Shown here in pieces: positions 16,685-24,492 of a DNA stretch of 35,225 bases (the first letter of the stretch is position 1; each line of letters begins with the position of its first letter). Both the position numbers and the translations under genes were made by a program. Under the pieces are notes generated by a model that saw nothing but the letters and a program-made list of their open reading frames with translations, had not been told where the DNA came from and searched no databases. Source of the DNA: Leadbetterella sp. (lineage in GTDB: Bacteria > Bacteroidota > Bacteroidia > Cytophagales > Spirosomataceae); NCBI GenBank assembly GCA_021740125.1, contig JAIPAJ010000016.1:1-35225 (forward strand), read 5' to 3'.

Positions 16685-16686
16685 TT
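16660..16686 (-). terminator. Probable terminator of the DUF4270 gene
   Basis: On the minus strand AAGAG pairs with CTCTT around a 9-nt loop and is followed by an uninterrupted T run (the A run at 16660-16669). The stem includes part of the DUF4270 stop codon. The stem is short but the T tract is strong. Confidence 0.5.
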
Positions 16687-18034
16687 AATATTTTGTATAA
16701 TATATTTTTAATTTTGGTTTGGTAAACACCGCTCGTCGAAGATTGTCATCGGCCAATAGACCGTTACCAGATGTGGTAACTACTGCAGGCATTATCATCA
16801 ATCCATTGGAGTTAACTGTTTTATTGGTGATTTTTTGGAGATAATTCGTAATATCCAAGTTCACAGTGTTGGTAGAATCAACCAAAGAATATATAACACC
16901 TGACAAGTCGTTACCAATTGGAGTTAGATAGGTCAAAGCGTTTGAACTATTACGAGTTTGTTGATTTCTCGAACCCACTTCAGCTAGAACAAAATTAAAT
17001 ATCTTTGGATGCAATCGATTAACGGACTCGGCTTTTAAACTAAATTCAAGAATTGCTTTACTTACTCTGATATTTGATCCTAAGTTCTTTAAGTTGTTAA
17101 AATTGATTTTGGTGCTAATTCCACTTCCACCTTGGACGTATGATGTATTATTGGTAAGTTTTGCACTCAATTCGTTTTTGGCTTTCGAAAGTTGCGACAA
17201 CGCACTAGTTGTTCTATCGAAGCTTATATATGAATGTCTCGGGCCATTCAGGTCAAAGGCATAATTATATTTAGTAGTATCTCCTTGATAGTGCCAATTG
17301 GCAATTAAAGTACTAGTGGCTGCACTCAAGGGGCCAGTTATGAAAGAATAAACGGCCTTGTTGGTGCCTTCTGGCACTATTGCAAATCCCTTTATGGCTG
17401 AAGAGAATTTAGAATTATCTGATCCTGTTGAAGGAGCCGCATTTAATATTTCTTGTGCTATACTTTTAGGCAAATCAATAAACACCGCAATGCTCGTATT
17501 AGAATCGCTGACGAATGATTTTGAATTAATTCCAAATCTTGCTAAAGATGCTCCCTCATAATCTATGCTTTCATCTCCATTATAGTTTTTAGAATAATTC
17601 ATTGGGCTTTTTAGCCTATAAATGTTGTAAAAACTTCTTGTAATTGTATCGCCATAAATCAATCCTGAGTTTACAATCCTAAGTCTTAATGAATCAGCAA
17701 TTGGATTGGCTTTTACACTAAATGTATCTAAGGCAGTTGTACCGGAGCTAGTGGCGTAAGTAACCAATGACGGCTGAAAATATGCAGATGCTTTTATTAT
17801 GCCAAACACAGGATCGTTAACCATTCCAGCAAGAATATAATTGGACTTTCCGTTGACTGCAGAGTCAGCTAAAATCGTAGAAATATCTAAACTTAAGGTA
17901 TCGCTGTAAGCAGATATGGCATCTGCGTTTCCATCAAAATCAAAACCAATTTCTGAGGGGTTTTCACAAGAGAAAAATAGGACAGTGATAAGCAATAAGC
18001 TTACTTTCTGTAAGTCAATAAGAATTTTTTTCAT
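16685..18034 (-). CDS. DUF4270 family lipoprotein
   Basis: 449-residue outer-envelope lipoprotein. The signal peptide ends in the lipobox LFFSC followed by ENPSEIGFDF, the usual opening of DUF4270 proteins (CxxPxxIGxD). The rest is mostly predicted beta strand rich in Ser, Thr and Asn, with YLTPIGNDLSGV and LDITNYLQKI and the C-terminus KLKIYYTKY. I start at ATG 18034; an earlier ATG at 18112 would place 26 unrelated residues before the signal peptide. It begins 7 bp after the GT5-like gene stop, so the two are co-transcribed. The family is restricted to Bacteroidota as far as I know and has no established function. Confidence 0.88.
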   Translation of the reverse strand: MKKILIDLQKVSLLLITVLFFSCENPSEIGFDFDGNADAISAYSDTLSLDISTILADSAVNGKSNYILAGMVNDPVFGIIKASAYFQPSLVTYATSSGTTALDTFSVKANPIADSLRLRIVNSGLIYGDTITRSFYNIYRLKSPMNYSKNYNGDESIDYEGASLARFGINSKSFVSDSNTSIAVFIDLPKSIAQEILNAAPSTGSDNSKFSSAIKGFAIVPEGTNKAVYSFITGPLSAATSTLIANWHYQGDTTKYNYAFDLNGPRHSYISFDRTTSALSQLSKAKNELSAKLTNNTSYVQGGSGISTKINFNNLKNLGSNIRVSKAILEFSLKAESVNRLHPKIFNFVLAEVGSRNQQTRNSSNALTYLTPIGNDLSGVIYSLVDSTNTVNLDITNYLQKITNKTVNSNGLMIMPAVVTTSGNGLLADDNLRRAVFTKPKLKIYYTKY

Positions 18035-18041
18035 AAAATAA

Positions 18042-18851
18042 TCAATCTGCCAGCTCCGTGTAAAGGTTAAAAAATGTTTCAGCGGAGTTTTCATCATCAA
18101 TAAAAGAATCAATTTGTCTGTCTGCCGTTTCGTTCAACGCGTTTTTTATTGAATCATTCAAAGATGGGTTTGCCGTAACAACTACATCGGCATATTGACA
18201 ACCAATTTTTATAAACCCGAGGAAATCTTGAGACCTTAGATTGGCCAAGTTTTCGTCGCTTATATCCATCATCTTTACTTTTGGGAACATATCGTCTGTG
18301 AATTTGTGTTCGAAGACGTTGTTATAAACTGTAAAAATGGTTTTGGTATTCTTAAAAATAGGGTCGTTTTTATAAGTAGTTTTTAAGTACAACGGAATCA
18401 ATGCGGTCATCCAGTCTGTGCAATGTACTACGTCAGGAGCCCATCCAAGCTTCTTCACAGTTTCTAACGCACCCTTGCAGAAGAAAATTGCACGCTCGTC
18501 ATTGTCATCGTAGAAATTTCCGGTTTTGTCAGTAAAAACAGTTTTTCTTTGGAAATAATCTTCGTTGTCTAAGAAATATACCTGAAGTTTAGCAGATGGA
18601 ATAGATGCAACTTTGATAATCAAAGGTTTTTCTTCTTCACCGATGCTAATATTGATTCCTGATAGCCTAACGACCTCATGTAATCTGTGCTTCCTTTCGT
18701 TGATAAGTCCAAATCGCGGTATCAATATTCTTATCTCCATGCCTCTTTCCTGCATTTCCTGTGGGAGTTTCCTTAACAAAGAAGCAATTTCTGAAATTTC
18801 TAAAAAAGGGTCAATTTCGGAGGAGATGTATAAAATACGCAGTTTACTCAT
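18042..18851 (-). CDS. Truncated GT5 (glycogen/starch synthase N-terminal) domain protein
   Basis: 269-residue protein matching only the N-terminal Rossmann half of GT5 glycogen synthases. MSKLRILYISSEIDPF and RGMEIRILIPRFGLI fit the family opening, and NDERAIFFCKGALE with PDVVHCTDWMTALIPLYLK is the typical HxxDWxxAL region. The ADP-glucose motif KxGGL expected after residue 15 is replaced by LEISEI, and the second GT-B half with the nucleotide-binding site is absent, so glucosyltransfer is unlikely. This short form is a recurrent Bacteroidota protein, so it is a family of its own and not a recent truncation. It is first in an operon with DUF4270; a good candidate promoter lies upstream. Confidence 0.85.
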   Translation of the reverse strand: MSKLRILYISSEIDPFLEISEIASLLRKLPQEMQERGMEIRILIPRFGLINERKHRLHEVVRLSGINISIGEEEKPLIIKVASIPSAKLQVYFLDNEDYFQRKTVFTDKTGNFYDDNDERAIFFCKGALETVKKLGWAPDVVHCTDWMTALIPLYLKTTYKNDPIFKNTKTIFTVYNNVFEHKFTDDMFPKVKMMDISDENLANLRSQDFLGFIKIGCQYADVVVTANPSLNDSIKNALNETADRQIDSFIDDENSAETFFNLYTELAD

Positions 18852-18901
18852 AAAAAACCAATAATGTATCTAAAATATAGTATTTGAAACAAATACGGCT
18901 G

Positions 18902-18935
18902 CAAAGATACTAAAAAATAATCTATTAATATGCAA
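18902..18935 (-). promoter_or_regulatory. Candidate promoter of the GT5-like/DUF4270 operon
   Basis: On the minus strand TATCTTTG (18902-18909) matches TAnnTTTG exactly, with TTG (18933-18935) 23 nt upstream. The leader would be about 45 nt before ATG 18851. Confidence 0.5.
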
Positions 18936-19020
18936 GTGTTTGAAACAAATTAAACTAAAACATTTTGTCTTAGGCCTTATATTGATTGTTTTTTGGTTTA
19001 ATTTGTACATATCACCACTC

Positions 19021-20433
19021 TTACAAAGAAGAAATTCTGCAGGTGTTTTCTTCTCTGACTATTCTTAGACCCAAATAAATCAAATGCTGGTTGGTGAAGT
19101 CAAATATGGAAAGGTTACTTTCAATGCAAAGGCTGAAGTACTCCTGAAGTGATTCTCCAAATACTTTTTCGCATATATCCTGAATATCCTGATATTTGTA
19201 GCCTCTTCTTTGGTCTCCGAATTTCTTCCAGAGTTTTCGCATCACATCATCTATTGACTTTTTCTCTTTATATTTTTGCCTTATTTTCAGATCCAGAATT
19301 AGAGCTACAATAGATCCTTTGCTGTAAACGCTCACTTTTTTGTTGGGAGTGCCTTTTTCGTATCCATCCACCCAAAGGTCAAAACTGCTTTCTAGTAGTG
19401 ATTGCGATGCATTATCGGCTTCTTCAAAATGCCTTCTGAAAGTAGTTTCGAGTTCATGTAGATATTCGTCATAGCTTATAACTCCACTTTCAAATAGTAT
19501 TTTGTCGCCATAATAAGTTGTAAAACCTTCGGCTACAAAACAAGTCTCAAAATAATTTTCTTGGTTATAATTGTACGGAAGAAGTTCTTTAGGGCGAATC
19601 TTGGCGATATTCCAAGCATGAAAGAGTTCATGAGATGCCAAGCCCAGCAGGTCGATATAATAGCTTTTTGGCAAAACTCCATTTTCACCCAAAACCATCA
19701 TGGTAGAATTTCTGTGTTCTACACCATGATAATAGGTGTTTTCAGGCACAATTAGCATAAAATGATAATCTTCCTCGGGAAACTCACCGAAAATCTGAAT
19801 TTGTGTCTCCGCTATTTTTGATATATCATCGATCAACTTTTGTTTGTCAAAGTGAAAAACTCCCTGAATCCAAATATGGAAGCAAACATCGCCAACTGAA
19901 AAGGTCTCATGAAAAATATCCTTTGAAAGAATGAATGGAGAATCAAAGAAGTGATGAAAATCTTTTGGAAATAGTCTTAAATTATTACCTTTTTCTATCA
20001 AGGGCTGTATTCCACAAGAAAACTGATCATCAATATGTTGCCTTTCTATAATCACCTCAAAAGGCTCATTGATTCGTTTGGGTAAGTACATGCACAAATT
20101 TACTGGATTAACAAAAACAATGTGCTTGTTTACAAAGCTTGAACCAGCATTGAGTTCTTTTGCATAATATTGGTAGCTAATTTCGATGTCTTTATTTTGA
20201 GTTTCGTGAACATTCCAAACGTTTTTTTTTGTTTTTTGCCAATTGAGTTTTTCGCCATTATGTGTGTTTGCATTGAAATTTAAGACGTTTTTTGCGAAAT
20301 TTTGCAATTGATATCTTCCTGGTCTCCACATGGGCAAATGAAACTCCAAGCTTTTTTCAATTACTTTCGGAATCAAAATCCTGATTTTTACGAGGTTGTT
20401 TTCGGGAAGGAATGAAAAAAAGTATTGAATCAT
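19021..20433 (-). CDS. M61-family (glycyl aminopeptidase-like) metallopeptidase without PDZ domain
   Basis: 470-residue predicted zinc peptidase. The opening IRILIPKVIEKSLEFHLPMW with RPGRYQLQNFAKNV is the M61 N-terminal beta domain. The catalytic domain has HELFHAWN (H268, E269, H272) and the third ligand E302 in VAEGFTTYYG. VYSKGSIVALILDLKIR is the next conserved helix. M61 proteins of this type usually run to about 580-620 residues with a C-terminal PDZ domain; this one stops just where the PDZ would begin (LIYLGLRIV). No signal peptide is visible, so it is cytoplasmic, or the export signal is unusual. It is divergent from rpmH (86 bp). Confidence 0.88.
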   Translation of the reverse strand: MIQYFFSFLPENNLVKIRILIPKVIEKSLEFHLPMWRPGRYQLQNFAKNVLNFNANTHNGEKLNWQKTKKNVWNVHETQNKDIEISYQYYAKELNAGSSFVNKHIVFVNPVNLCMYLPKRINEPFEVIIERQHIDDQFSCGIQPLIEKGNNLRLFPKDFHHFFDSPFILSKDIFHETFSVGDVCFHIWIQGVFHFDKQKLIDDISKIAETQIQIFGEFPEEDYHFMLIVPENTYYHGVEHRNSTMMVLGENGVLPKSYYIDLLGLASHELFHAWNIAKIRPKELLPYNYNQENYFETCFVAEGFTTYYGDKILFESGVISYDEYLHELETTFRRHFEEADNASQSLLESSFDLWVDGYEKGTPNKKVSVYSKGSIVALILDLKIRQKYKEKKSIDDVMRKLWKKFGDQRRGYKYQDIQDICEKVFGESLQEYFSLCIESNLSIFDFTNQHLIYLGLRIVREENTCRISSL

Positions 20434-20467
20434 TAGTACTTGAGTTTTTTTATTACAAAATATTTGA

Positions 20468-20475
20468 TACCTTTG
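20468..20475 (+). promoter_or_regulatory. Candidate rpmH promoter -7 element
   Basis: TACCTTTG matches TAnnTTTG exactly. The predicted start near 20482 gives a leader of about 38 nt before the rpmH ATG. A TTG at 20440-20442 is a possible -33 but is spaced slightly long (25 nt). Confidence 0.55.
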
Positions 20476-20519
20476 CAGTCCAATTCAGAATCGAGGAACA
20501 AAATTAATAGAAAAAGGAT

Positions 20520-20675
20520 ATGAAACGTACATTCCAACCATCAAATAGAAAGCGTACCAACAAACACGGATTTCGTGAGCGTATGTCTACTCCAGGCGGA
20601 AGAAGAGTAATTACTGCTCGTCGTGCTAGAGGTAGAGCTAAACTATCGGTTTCGGATGAAAAATCTCACAAATAA
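20520..20675 (+). CDS. rpmH: 50S ribosomal protein L34
   Basis: 51-residue highly basic protein of the large ribosomal subunit. The sequence opens [20 protein letters not shown] and continues [20 protein letters not shown], the universal L34 signature. The C-terminal extension ([11 protein letters not shown]) is typical of Bacteroidota. A consensus promoter lies upstream and a strong hairpin terminator follows, before rnpA. The order rpmH-rnpA is conserved across bacteria. Confidence 0.98.
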   Translation: MKRTFQPSNRKRTNKHGFRERMSTPGGRRVITARRARGRAKLSVSDEKSHK

Positions 20676-20707
20676 GATTTGAGGTTTTACATTTTATTAA
20701 GATATTA

Positions 20708-20728
20708 GCCGCTTATTGCGGCTTTTTT
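20708..20728 (+). terminator. Intrinsic terminator/attenuator between rpmH and rnpA
   Basis: GCCGC (20708-20712) pairs with GCGGC (20718-20722) around TTATT and is followed directly by six T. It sits 32 bp after the rpmH stop and 13 bp before the rnpA start. It should stop most transcripts after rpmH. Confidence 0.8.
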
Positions 20729-20741
20729 CATATATACCTCA

Positions 20742-21122
20742 GTGAACAAAAAGCATAGTTTTGGTAAAAAGGAGCGAATAAAAAGTAAAAAGGTGATTTC
20801 GGCACTGTTTGACCGTACATCTCCTGTCAATCATTCTTTTTTGATTTATCCATACAAAGTCGTTTATGCCAAAGCAGAAGGTGAAACCCAAGTACAACTC
20901 CCTCAAGTGCTAATATCGGTTTCAAAGCGGAAATTTAAAAATGCTACTGACAGAAATACCATTAAAAGACGCACCAAAGAAGCCTATAGGCTAAATAAAT
21001 TAGACTTTTCTGGGTCAATTTCACTCGCATTCATTTATGTTGCCAACGAAATTTTGGAATTTCTTGTTTTAGAAAAAGCTTTGAAGAATGTTTTAGCTCG
21101 GCTTGAAAAGGAAACTCGTTAG
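20742..21122 (+). CDS. rnpA: Ribonuclease P protein component
   Basis: Protein subunit that assists the RNase P RNA in 5' trimming of tRNA precursors. The 126-residue basic protein opens SFGKKERIKSKKVISALFDR and contains the central signature in RKFKNATDRNTIKRRTKEAYR (positions about 63-83; family pattern K-A-V-x-RNxxKRxxRE). The start is GTG at 20742, immediately after a terminator, with no clear promoter of its own, so it relies on readthrough from rpmH. Its last 30 bp overlap the convergent small membrane protein gene. Confidence 0.95.
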   Translation: MNKKHSFGKKERIKSKKVISALFDRTSPVNHSFLIYPYKVVYAKAEGETQVQLPQVLISVSKRKFKNATDRNTIKRRTKEAYRLNKLDFSGSISLAFIYVANEILEFLVLEKALKNVLARLEKETR

Positions 21123-21425
21123 AAAACTTGCGGCCAAGGAAGGGAAAAAACTTACGTGAGAAACAAAAACGGCTTCATCAGGTTTTAAAGCCTTGTAACC
21201 TGCTAATTGCAATACCCAATAGCCTGTAATAATTATAGCGATTTGAATAAATGCGAGCATCCAGCCTTTCTTGGGCTCCAACAAGCCATATACCAAAGAA
21301 AAAAGGACTATGAATAAGAGTGAAATATAGATGCTTTTTGAAAAGTGGATGATGGTCACCGCACAGGCCGATAAACTGATGCAGAACAAAATGTTTTGGA
21401 CAAATGATAATTTTGGTATTGTCAT
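21093..21425 (-). CDS. Small membrane protein, unknown
   Basis: 110-residue hydrophobic protein with three or four predicted helices (about 8-24, 30-48, 56-73 and perhaps 88-105). I do not recognise a family. Support for it as a gene: continuous hydrophobic pattern with a charged loop (EPKKGW) between helices, a candidate promoter TACATTTG on the minus strand at 21446-21453, and no alternative gene in the interval. It overlaps the 3' end of rnpA by 30 bp tail to tail. A membrane location is inferred; no function is proposed. Confidence 0.65.
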   Translation of the reverse strand: MTIPKLSFVQNILFCISLSACAVTIIHFSKSIYISLLFIVLFSLVYGLLEPKKGWMLAFIQIAIIITGYWVLQLAGYKALKPDEAVFVSHVSFFPSLAASFLTSFLFKPS

Positions 21426-21445
21426 TGCTGATGTTTACTTTGGTG

Positions 21446-21453
21446 CAAATGTA
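21446..21453 (-). promoter_or_regulatory. Candidate -7 element for the small membrane protein gene
   Basis: Minus-strand TACATTTG fits TAnnTTTG and lies 20 bp before ATG 21425. There is no clear -33. Confidence 0.4.
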
Positions 21454-21529
21454 AAGATTTTGGCTTTTTATTAAACTATAAACGATATCCTTATTTTTTG
21501 CGTTTTATAACATTACCGAATAAAACAAC

Positions 21530-23203
21530 ATGAAGAATTTTTTTCTGAAATCTAATAAAAAGCTTAGACTTTTCCTCTTGGGATTATTACTAATGGTCAC
21601 CATTGGGTTTTCAGCTTACAAAGTTGATGACAGACTTTTTGAGATAGCCAAAAATTTGGATGTTTTTGCAACCATGTACAAAGAGCTGAATGCTCTGTAT
21701 GTAGACGAAATAAATCCAACCAAGGCGATGAGAGTAGGTATTCAAGCCATGTTGAAAGAGCTCGACCCTTATACTGTGTTTTATCCTGAAGACGAAATAG
21801 AGGATTATTTTACGATGAATGTTGGGGCTTATAATGGTATAGGAGCTACTATTGAATACTTTGAAGGAAAACATGTAGTATCAATGTTGTATGAAGATTC
21901 ACCTGCAGACAAAGCAGGAATAAAGATTGGGGATCAAGTACTCAAAATAAACAATGTTGACGTTACTGACAAAACTGATGCTGAATTTGGAAGATTGCTG
22001 AAAGGCCAAACAGGTACATCAGTAAAATTGTCTTTGGAGAGAGTAGGGCAGAGCAAGCCTTTACAAATAAGTGTGGGCAGAGAAGTAATAAAAACACCTA
22101 ATGTGCCACATTATGGCATGATCAATGACGAAGTTGGGTATATCCAACTCACCGATTTTAGTAGAACGGCAGCCAAAGAAATTAAAACTGCCACGTTAGA
22201 ACTCAAAGACAAAGGCATGAAAAACTTGGTGCTTGACCTCAGGGGAAATCCAGGTGGATTATTGAATATGGCAGTTGAGATTTGTAATTTTTACCTTCCA
22301 AAGAACCTTTTGGTGGTTGAGACCAAAGGAAAAGTAAAGGAGTGGAACTACAAGTATCAAACGAAAGAGCAACCATTAGATACTGATATGCCGATAGTGG
22401 TTTTGATCAATGGAAGAAGTGCTTCGGCCTCCGAGATCGTAGGGGGGACCTTGCAAGATTATGACAGAGCCGTACTCATTGGCCAACGTTCGTTTGGCAA
22501 AGGTTTGGTCCAAATAACCAAAGATTTGAGCTACAACACCAAAATGAAAGTTACTACTTCTAAATATTATATTCCTTCTGGCAGGTGTATTCAGGCGATA
22601 GATTACGGTCATAGACTAGCCGATGGTTCATTTGGTAAGTTGCCAGATTCTTTGCGAGTACCTTTTAAAACCAAAAACGGACGTTTGGTTTTAGACGGAG
22701 CAGGAATAGATCCGGATATTGCTACCAAGTCTGCAGATCAGTCAGATTATGTAAAGACTTTGGTCAAAAACAAGATGATTTTCTATTTTGCAAACAAGTA
22801 TTATTTTGACAACCAAAATGAAAAACCCAAAGAAAACTTTAGTTTAGAGAATAAAACAATGGGTGAATTTGAGTCATGGCTTAAAAACCAAAAGTTTGTT
22901 TATGAGACTGCAGATCAAAAAGGTATAGATGCCCTGATTAAATCTTCAAAGGAAAGCGGAGATTATGCAAAAATGAAATCGAATTTGGATGACTTAAAGA
23001 AGGTGGCAGATTTGAATACTCAAGGTATGGTAAGAAAAAACTGGGAGCAGATAAAAGAAGCTTTGGAATTAGAAATTTTGAGCAGGTATTATTACCAAAA
23101 AGCCATGAAGTTTGTTGCGTTTGAAAAAGACAAAGATATTCAAGAGGCTCTAAAGCTTTTCGGAAATCCCCAAAAATACAAATCTTTATTAGCCGGTAAA
23201 TGA
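21530..23203 (+). CDS. S41-family carboxyl-terminal processing protease (CtpA/Prc-like)
   Basis: Envelope serine protease that trims C-termini. The 557-residue protein has an N-terminal signal/anchor helix (about 12-30) and a PDZ domain (about 95-185, with YNGIGATIEY and SPADKAGIKIGDQVLKINN). The tail-specific protease domain contains LVLDLRGNPGGLL, NGRSASASEIVGG (catalytic Ser299) and RSFGKGLVQ (Lys324, the expected 25 residues later). All catalytic residues are present. The C-terminal 120 residues are helical and charged. It overlaps tsaB by 4 bp (ATGA), so they are co-translated. Its start lies 104 bp after the divergent membrane protein gene. Confidence 0.95.
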   Translation: MKNFFLKSNKKLRLFLLGLLLMVTIGFSAYKVDDRLFEIAKNLDVFATMYKELNALYVDEINPTKAMRVGIQAMLKELDPYTVFYPEDEIEDYFTMNVGAYNGIGATIEYFEGKHVVSMLYEDSPADKAGIKIGDQVLKINNVDVTDKTDAEFGRLLKGQTGTSVKLSLERVGQSKPLQISVGREVIKTPNVPHYGMINDEVGYIQLTDFSRTAAKEIKTATLELKDKGMKNLVLDLRGNPGGLLNMAVEICNFYLPKNLLVVETKGKVKEWNYKYQTKEQPLDTDMPIVVLINGRSASASEIVGGTLQDYDRAVLIGQRSFGKGLVQITKDLSYNTKMKVTTSKYYIPSGRCIQAIDYGHRLADGSFGKLPDSLRVPFKTKNGRLVLDGAGIDPDIATKSADQSDYVKTLVKNKMIFYFANKYYFDNQNEKPKENFSLENKTMGEFESWLKNQKFVYETADQKGIDALIKSSKESGDYAKMKSNLDDLKKVADLNTQGMVRKNWEQIKEALELEILSRYYYQKAMKFVAFEKDKDIQEALKLFGNPQKYKSLLAGK

Positions 23204-23871
23204 TACTTTCAATAGACGCTTCTACAACTGGATGTTCGGTGGCTTTGTTTGATGGATTTAATCTTGTCTCCTCTGCAGAGTCTAGAATTGAGAGGTCTTC
23301 GGCGGAAATGCTAACTACGCTCATTGATAATGTTTTAAAGACAGCTAAAGTTGATAAAAAGGAAATACATGCAGTTGCTGTAGCAAAAGGGCCAGGTTCA
23401 TATACTGGACTTAGAATTGCCGTTTCTACAGCCAAGGGTTTGGCTTTTGCCTTAGATAAGCCTCTTTTGTCTTTTGGTACTTTAGATTTATTGGCTCATC
23501 AAGTTTTTGGGTTTGATGGGGATTTATTGTGTCCATTAATTGATGCAAGAAGAATGGAAGTCTATTGTGCGTTCTTTGATGCAAGTTCAAGACAAATAAC
23601 TGTCGATGTAGAAGCTATAATTATTGGTTCTAATAGTTTTCAGGATATTTTAGATAACAAGAAGGTTCTGTTTTTTGGTGAAGGAAGTACTAAATGCGAA
23701 GAAGTAATAAAGCATCCAAATGCTCAATTCTTGAGAGAAATCATTTTGCCATCAGCTGTTTTTTCTGGGAAGATTTGTTACAACAAATACGTATCTGGCG
23801 ATTTTGAAGATTTGACATTATTTGAACCAAATTATTTAAAGGAGTATATGTTTAAAACAAAAAAGCCCTGA
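23200..23871 (+). CDS. tsaB: tRNA threonylcarbamoyladenosine biosynthesis protein TsaB
   Basis: Partner of TsaD and TsaE in making the t6A37 modification of ANN-decoding tRNAs. The 223-residue ASKHA-fold protein opens ILSIDASTTGCSVALFDG and has AVAVAKGPGSYTGLRIAVST and AKGLAFAL, the TsaB signature. PLIDARRMEVYCAFFD is the next conserved block. No metal-binding HxxxH of TsaD is present, as expected for TsaB. Its start overlaps the S41 protease stop, and a bidirectional hairpin terminator begins at its end. Confidence 0.95.
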   Translation: MILSIDASTTGCSVALFDGFNLVSSAESRIERSSAEMLTTLIDNVLKTAKVDKKEIHAVAVAKGPGSYTGLRIAVSTAKGLAFALDKPLLSFGTLDLLAHQVFGFDGDLLCPLIDARRMEVYCAFFDASSRQITVDVEAIIIGSNSFQDILDNKKVLFFGEGSTKCEEVIKHPNAQFLREIILPSAVFSGKICYNKYVSGDFEDLTLFEPNYLKEYMFKTKKP

Positions 23872-23886
23872 ATTTCAGGGCTTTTC
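23860..23886. terminator. Bidirectional terminator between tsaB and hpf
   Basis: AAAAGCCCTGAA pairs with TTCAGGGCTTTT. The stem is flanked by A runs on the left and T runs on the right, so it can stop transcription from both sides. The left arm includes the tsaB stop codon region and the right end lies 6 bp from the hpf stop. Confidence 0.85.
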
Positions 23887-23891
23887 TTTTG

Positions 23892-24245
23892 TTAGTCTTC
23901 CTCTATTTCTTCGGGAACAAGCGTCTCTGGCATATCCCTTCCTATTGTTTTAGTTTTCTCTTTAAATTGTTTTACTTTTCTAGTTAGCGTCTCCATTGCT
24001 AAATCTGTGGCGGCCTCAAAAGTATCTCCCGTCTCTTTTACAAATATAGAACTTCCTGGAACATTCAGTTTTATTTCTATAAGTTTTTTGTGGGTGTTTA
24101 GTTTTTCTCCCTTATCCAATCTGAGGAAGACCTCACTACTTATTATTTTGTCATAAAATGTTTCGAGTTTGTTAAGTTTTTTTTGGATAAACTCCTTAAG
24201 GCCACTGTCAGCACTGAAGTGCACTGCATTTACTTCGATTTTCAT
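23892..24245 (-). CDS. hpf: Ribosome hibernation promoting factor, short form (HPF/RaiA family)
   Basis: Binds the 30S decoding site in stationary phase and promotes inactive ribosomes. The 117-residue protein opens MKIEVNAVHFSADSGLKEFI and has the beta-alpha-beta pattern with KKLIEIKLNVPGSSIFVKE and DTFEAATDLAMETLTRKVKQ, typical of the S30EA domain. There is no long-form C-terminal dimerisation domain. I start at ATG 24245; an earlier ATG at 24272 would add 9 residues that do not match. It is monocistronic, ended by the hairpin shared with tsaB. Confidence 0.93.
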   Translation of the reverse strand: MKIEVNAVHFSADSGLKEFIQKKLNKLETFYDKIISSEVFLRLDKGEKLNTHKKLIEIKLNVPGSSIFVKETGDTFEAATDLAMETLTRKVKQFKEKTKTIGRDMPETLVPEEIEED

Positions 24246-24492
24246 ACTCACATTTCTATTTAGGTGAAACAAATAGTTTTGTTTTAGATTGAACTCTCAA
24301 TCTTTGAAATGAAGATATGTATTTATTAAGTACCAACCAAGAAGTTTTAGCTAAAATTTCGAAGATATTTTTAAGTGGTTGTTTTCTGATATAGGTTTTT
24401 TTTCTCAAGAAAAAACACCTTCACAGATGTTGCTATTAATCAGAATTTTATGGTGTATTTTTCTCCGAAAGAAGTTTTTTTTTATTTGAAAT

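Noticed and set aside
22938-23435. 165-codon minus-strand ORF across the S41 protease/tsaB junction
   Set aside because: Antisense to conserved residues of both genes; no family pattern.
24395-24416. AT-only palindrome TTTTTTCTC/AAGAAAAAAC as a terminator
   Set aside because: No GC in the stem, and the position between hpf and the next gene on the same strand does not give a T tract in the needed direction.
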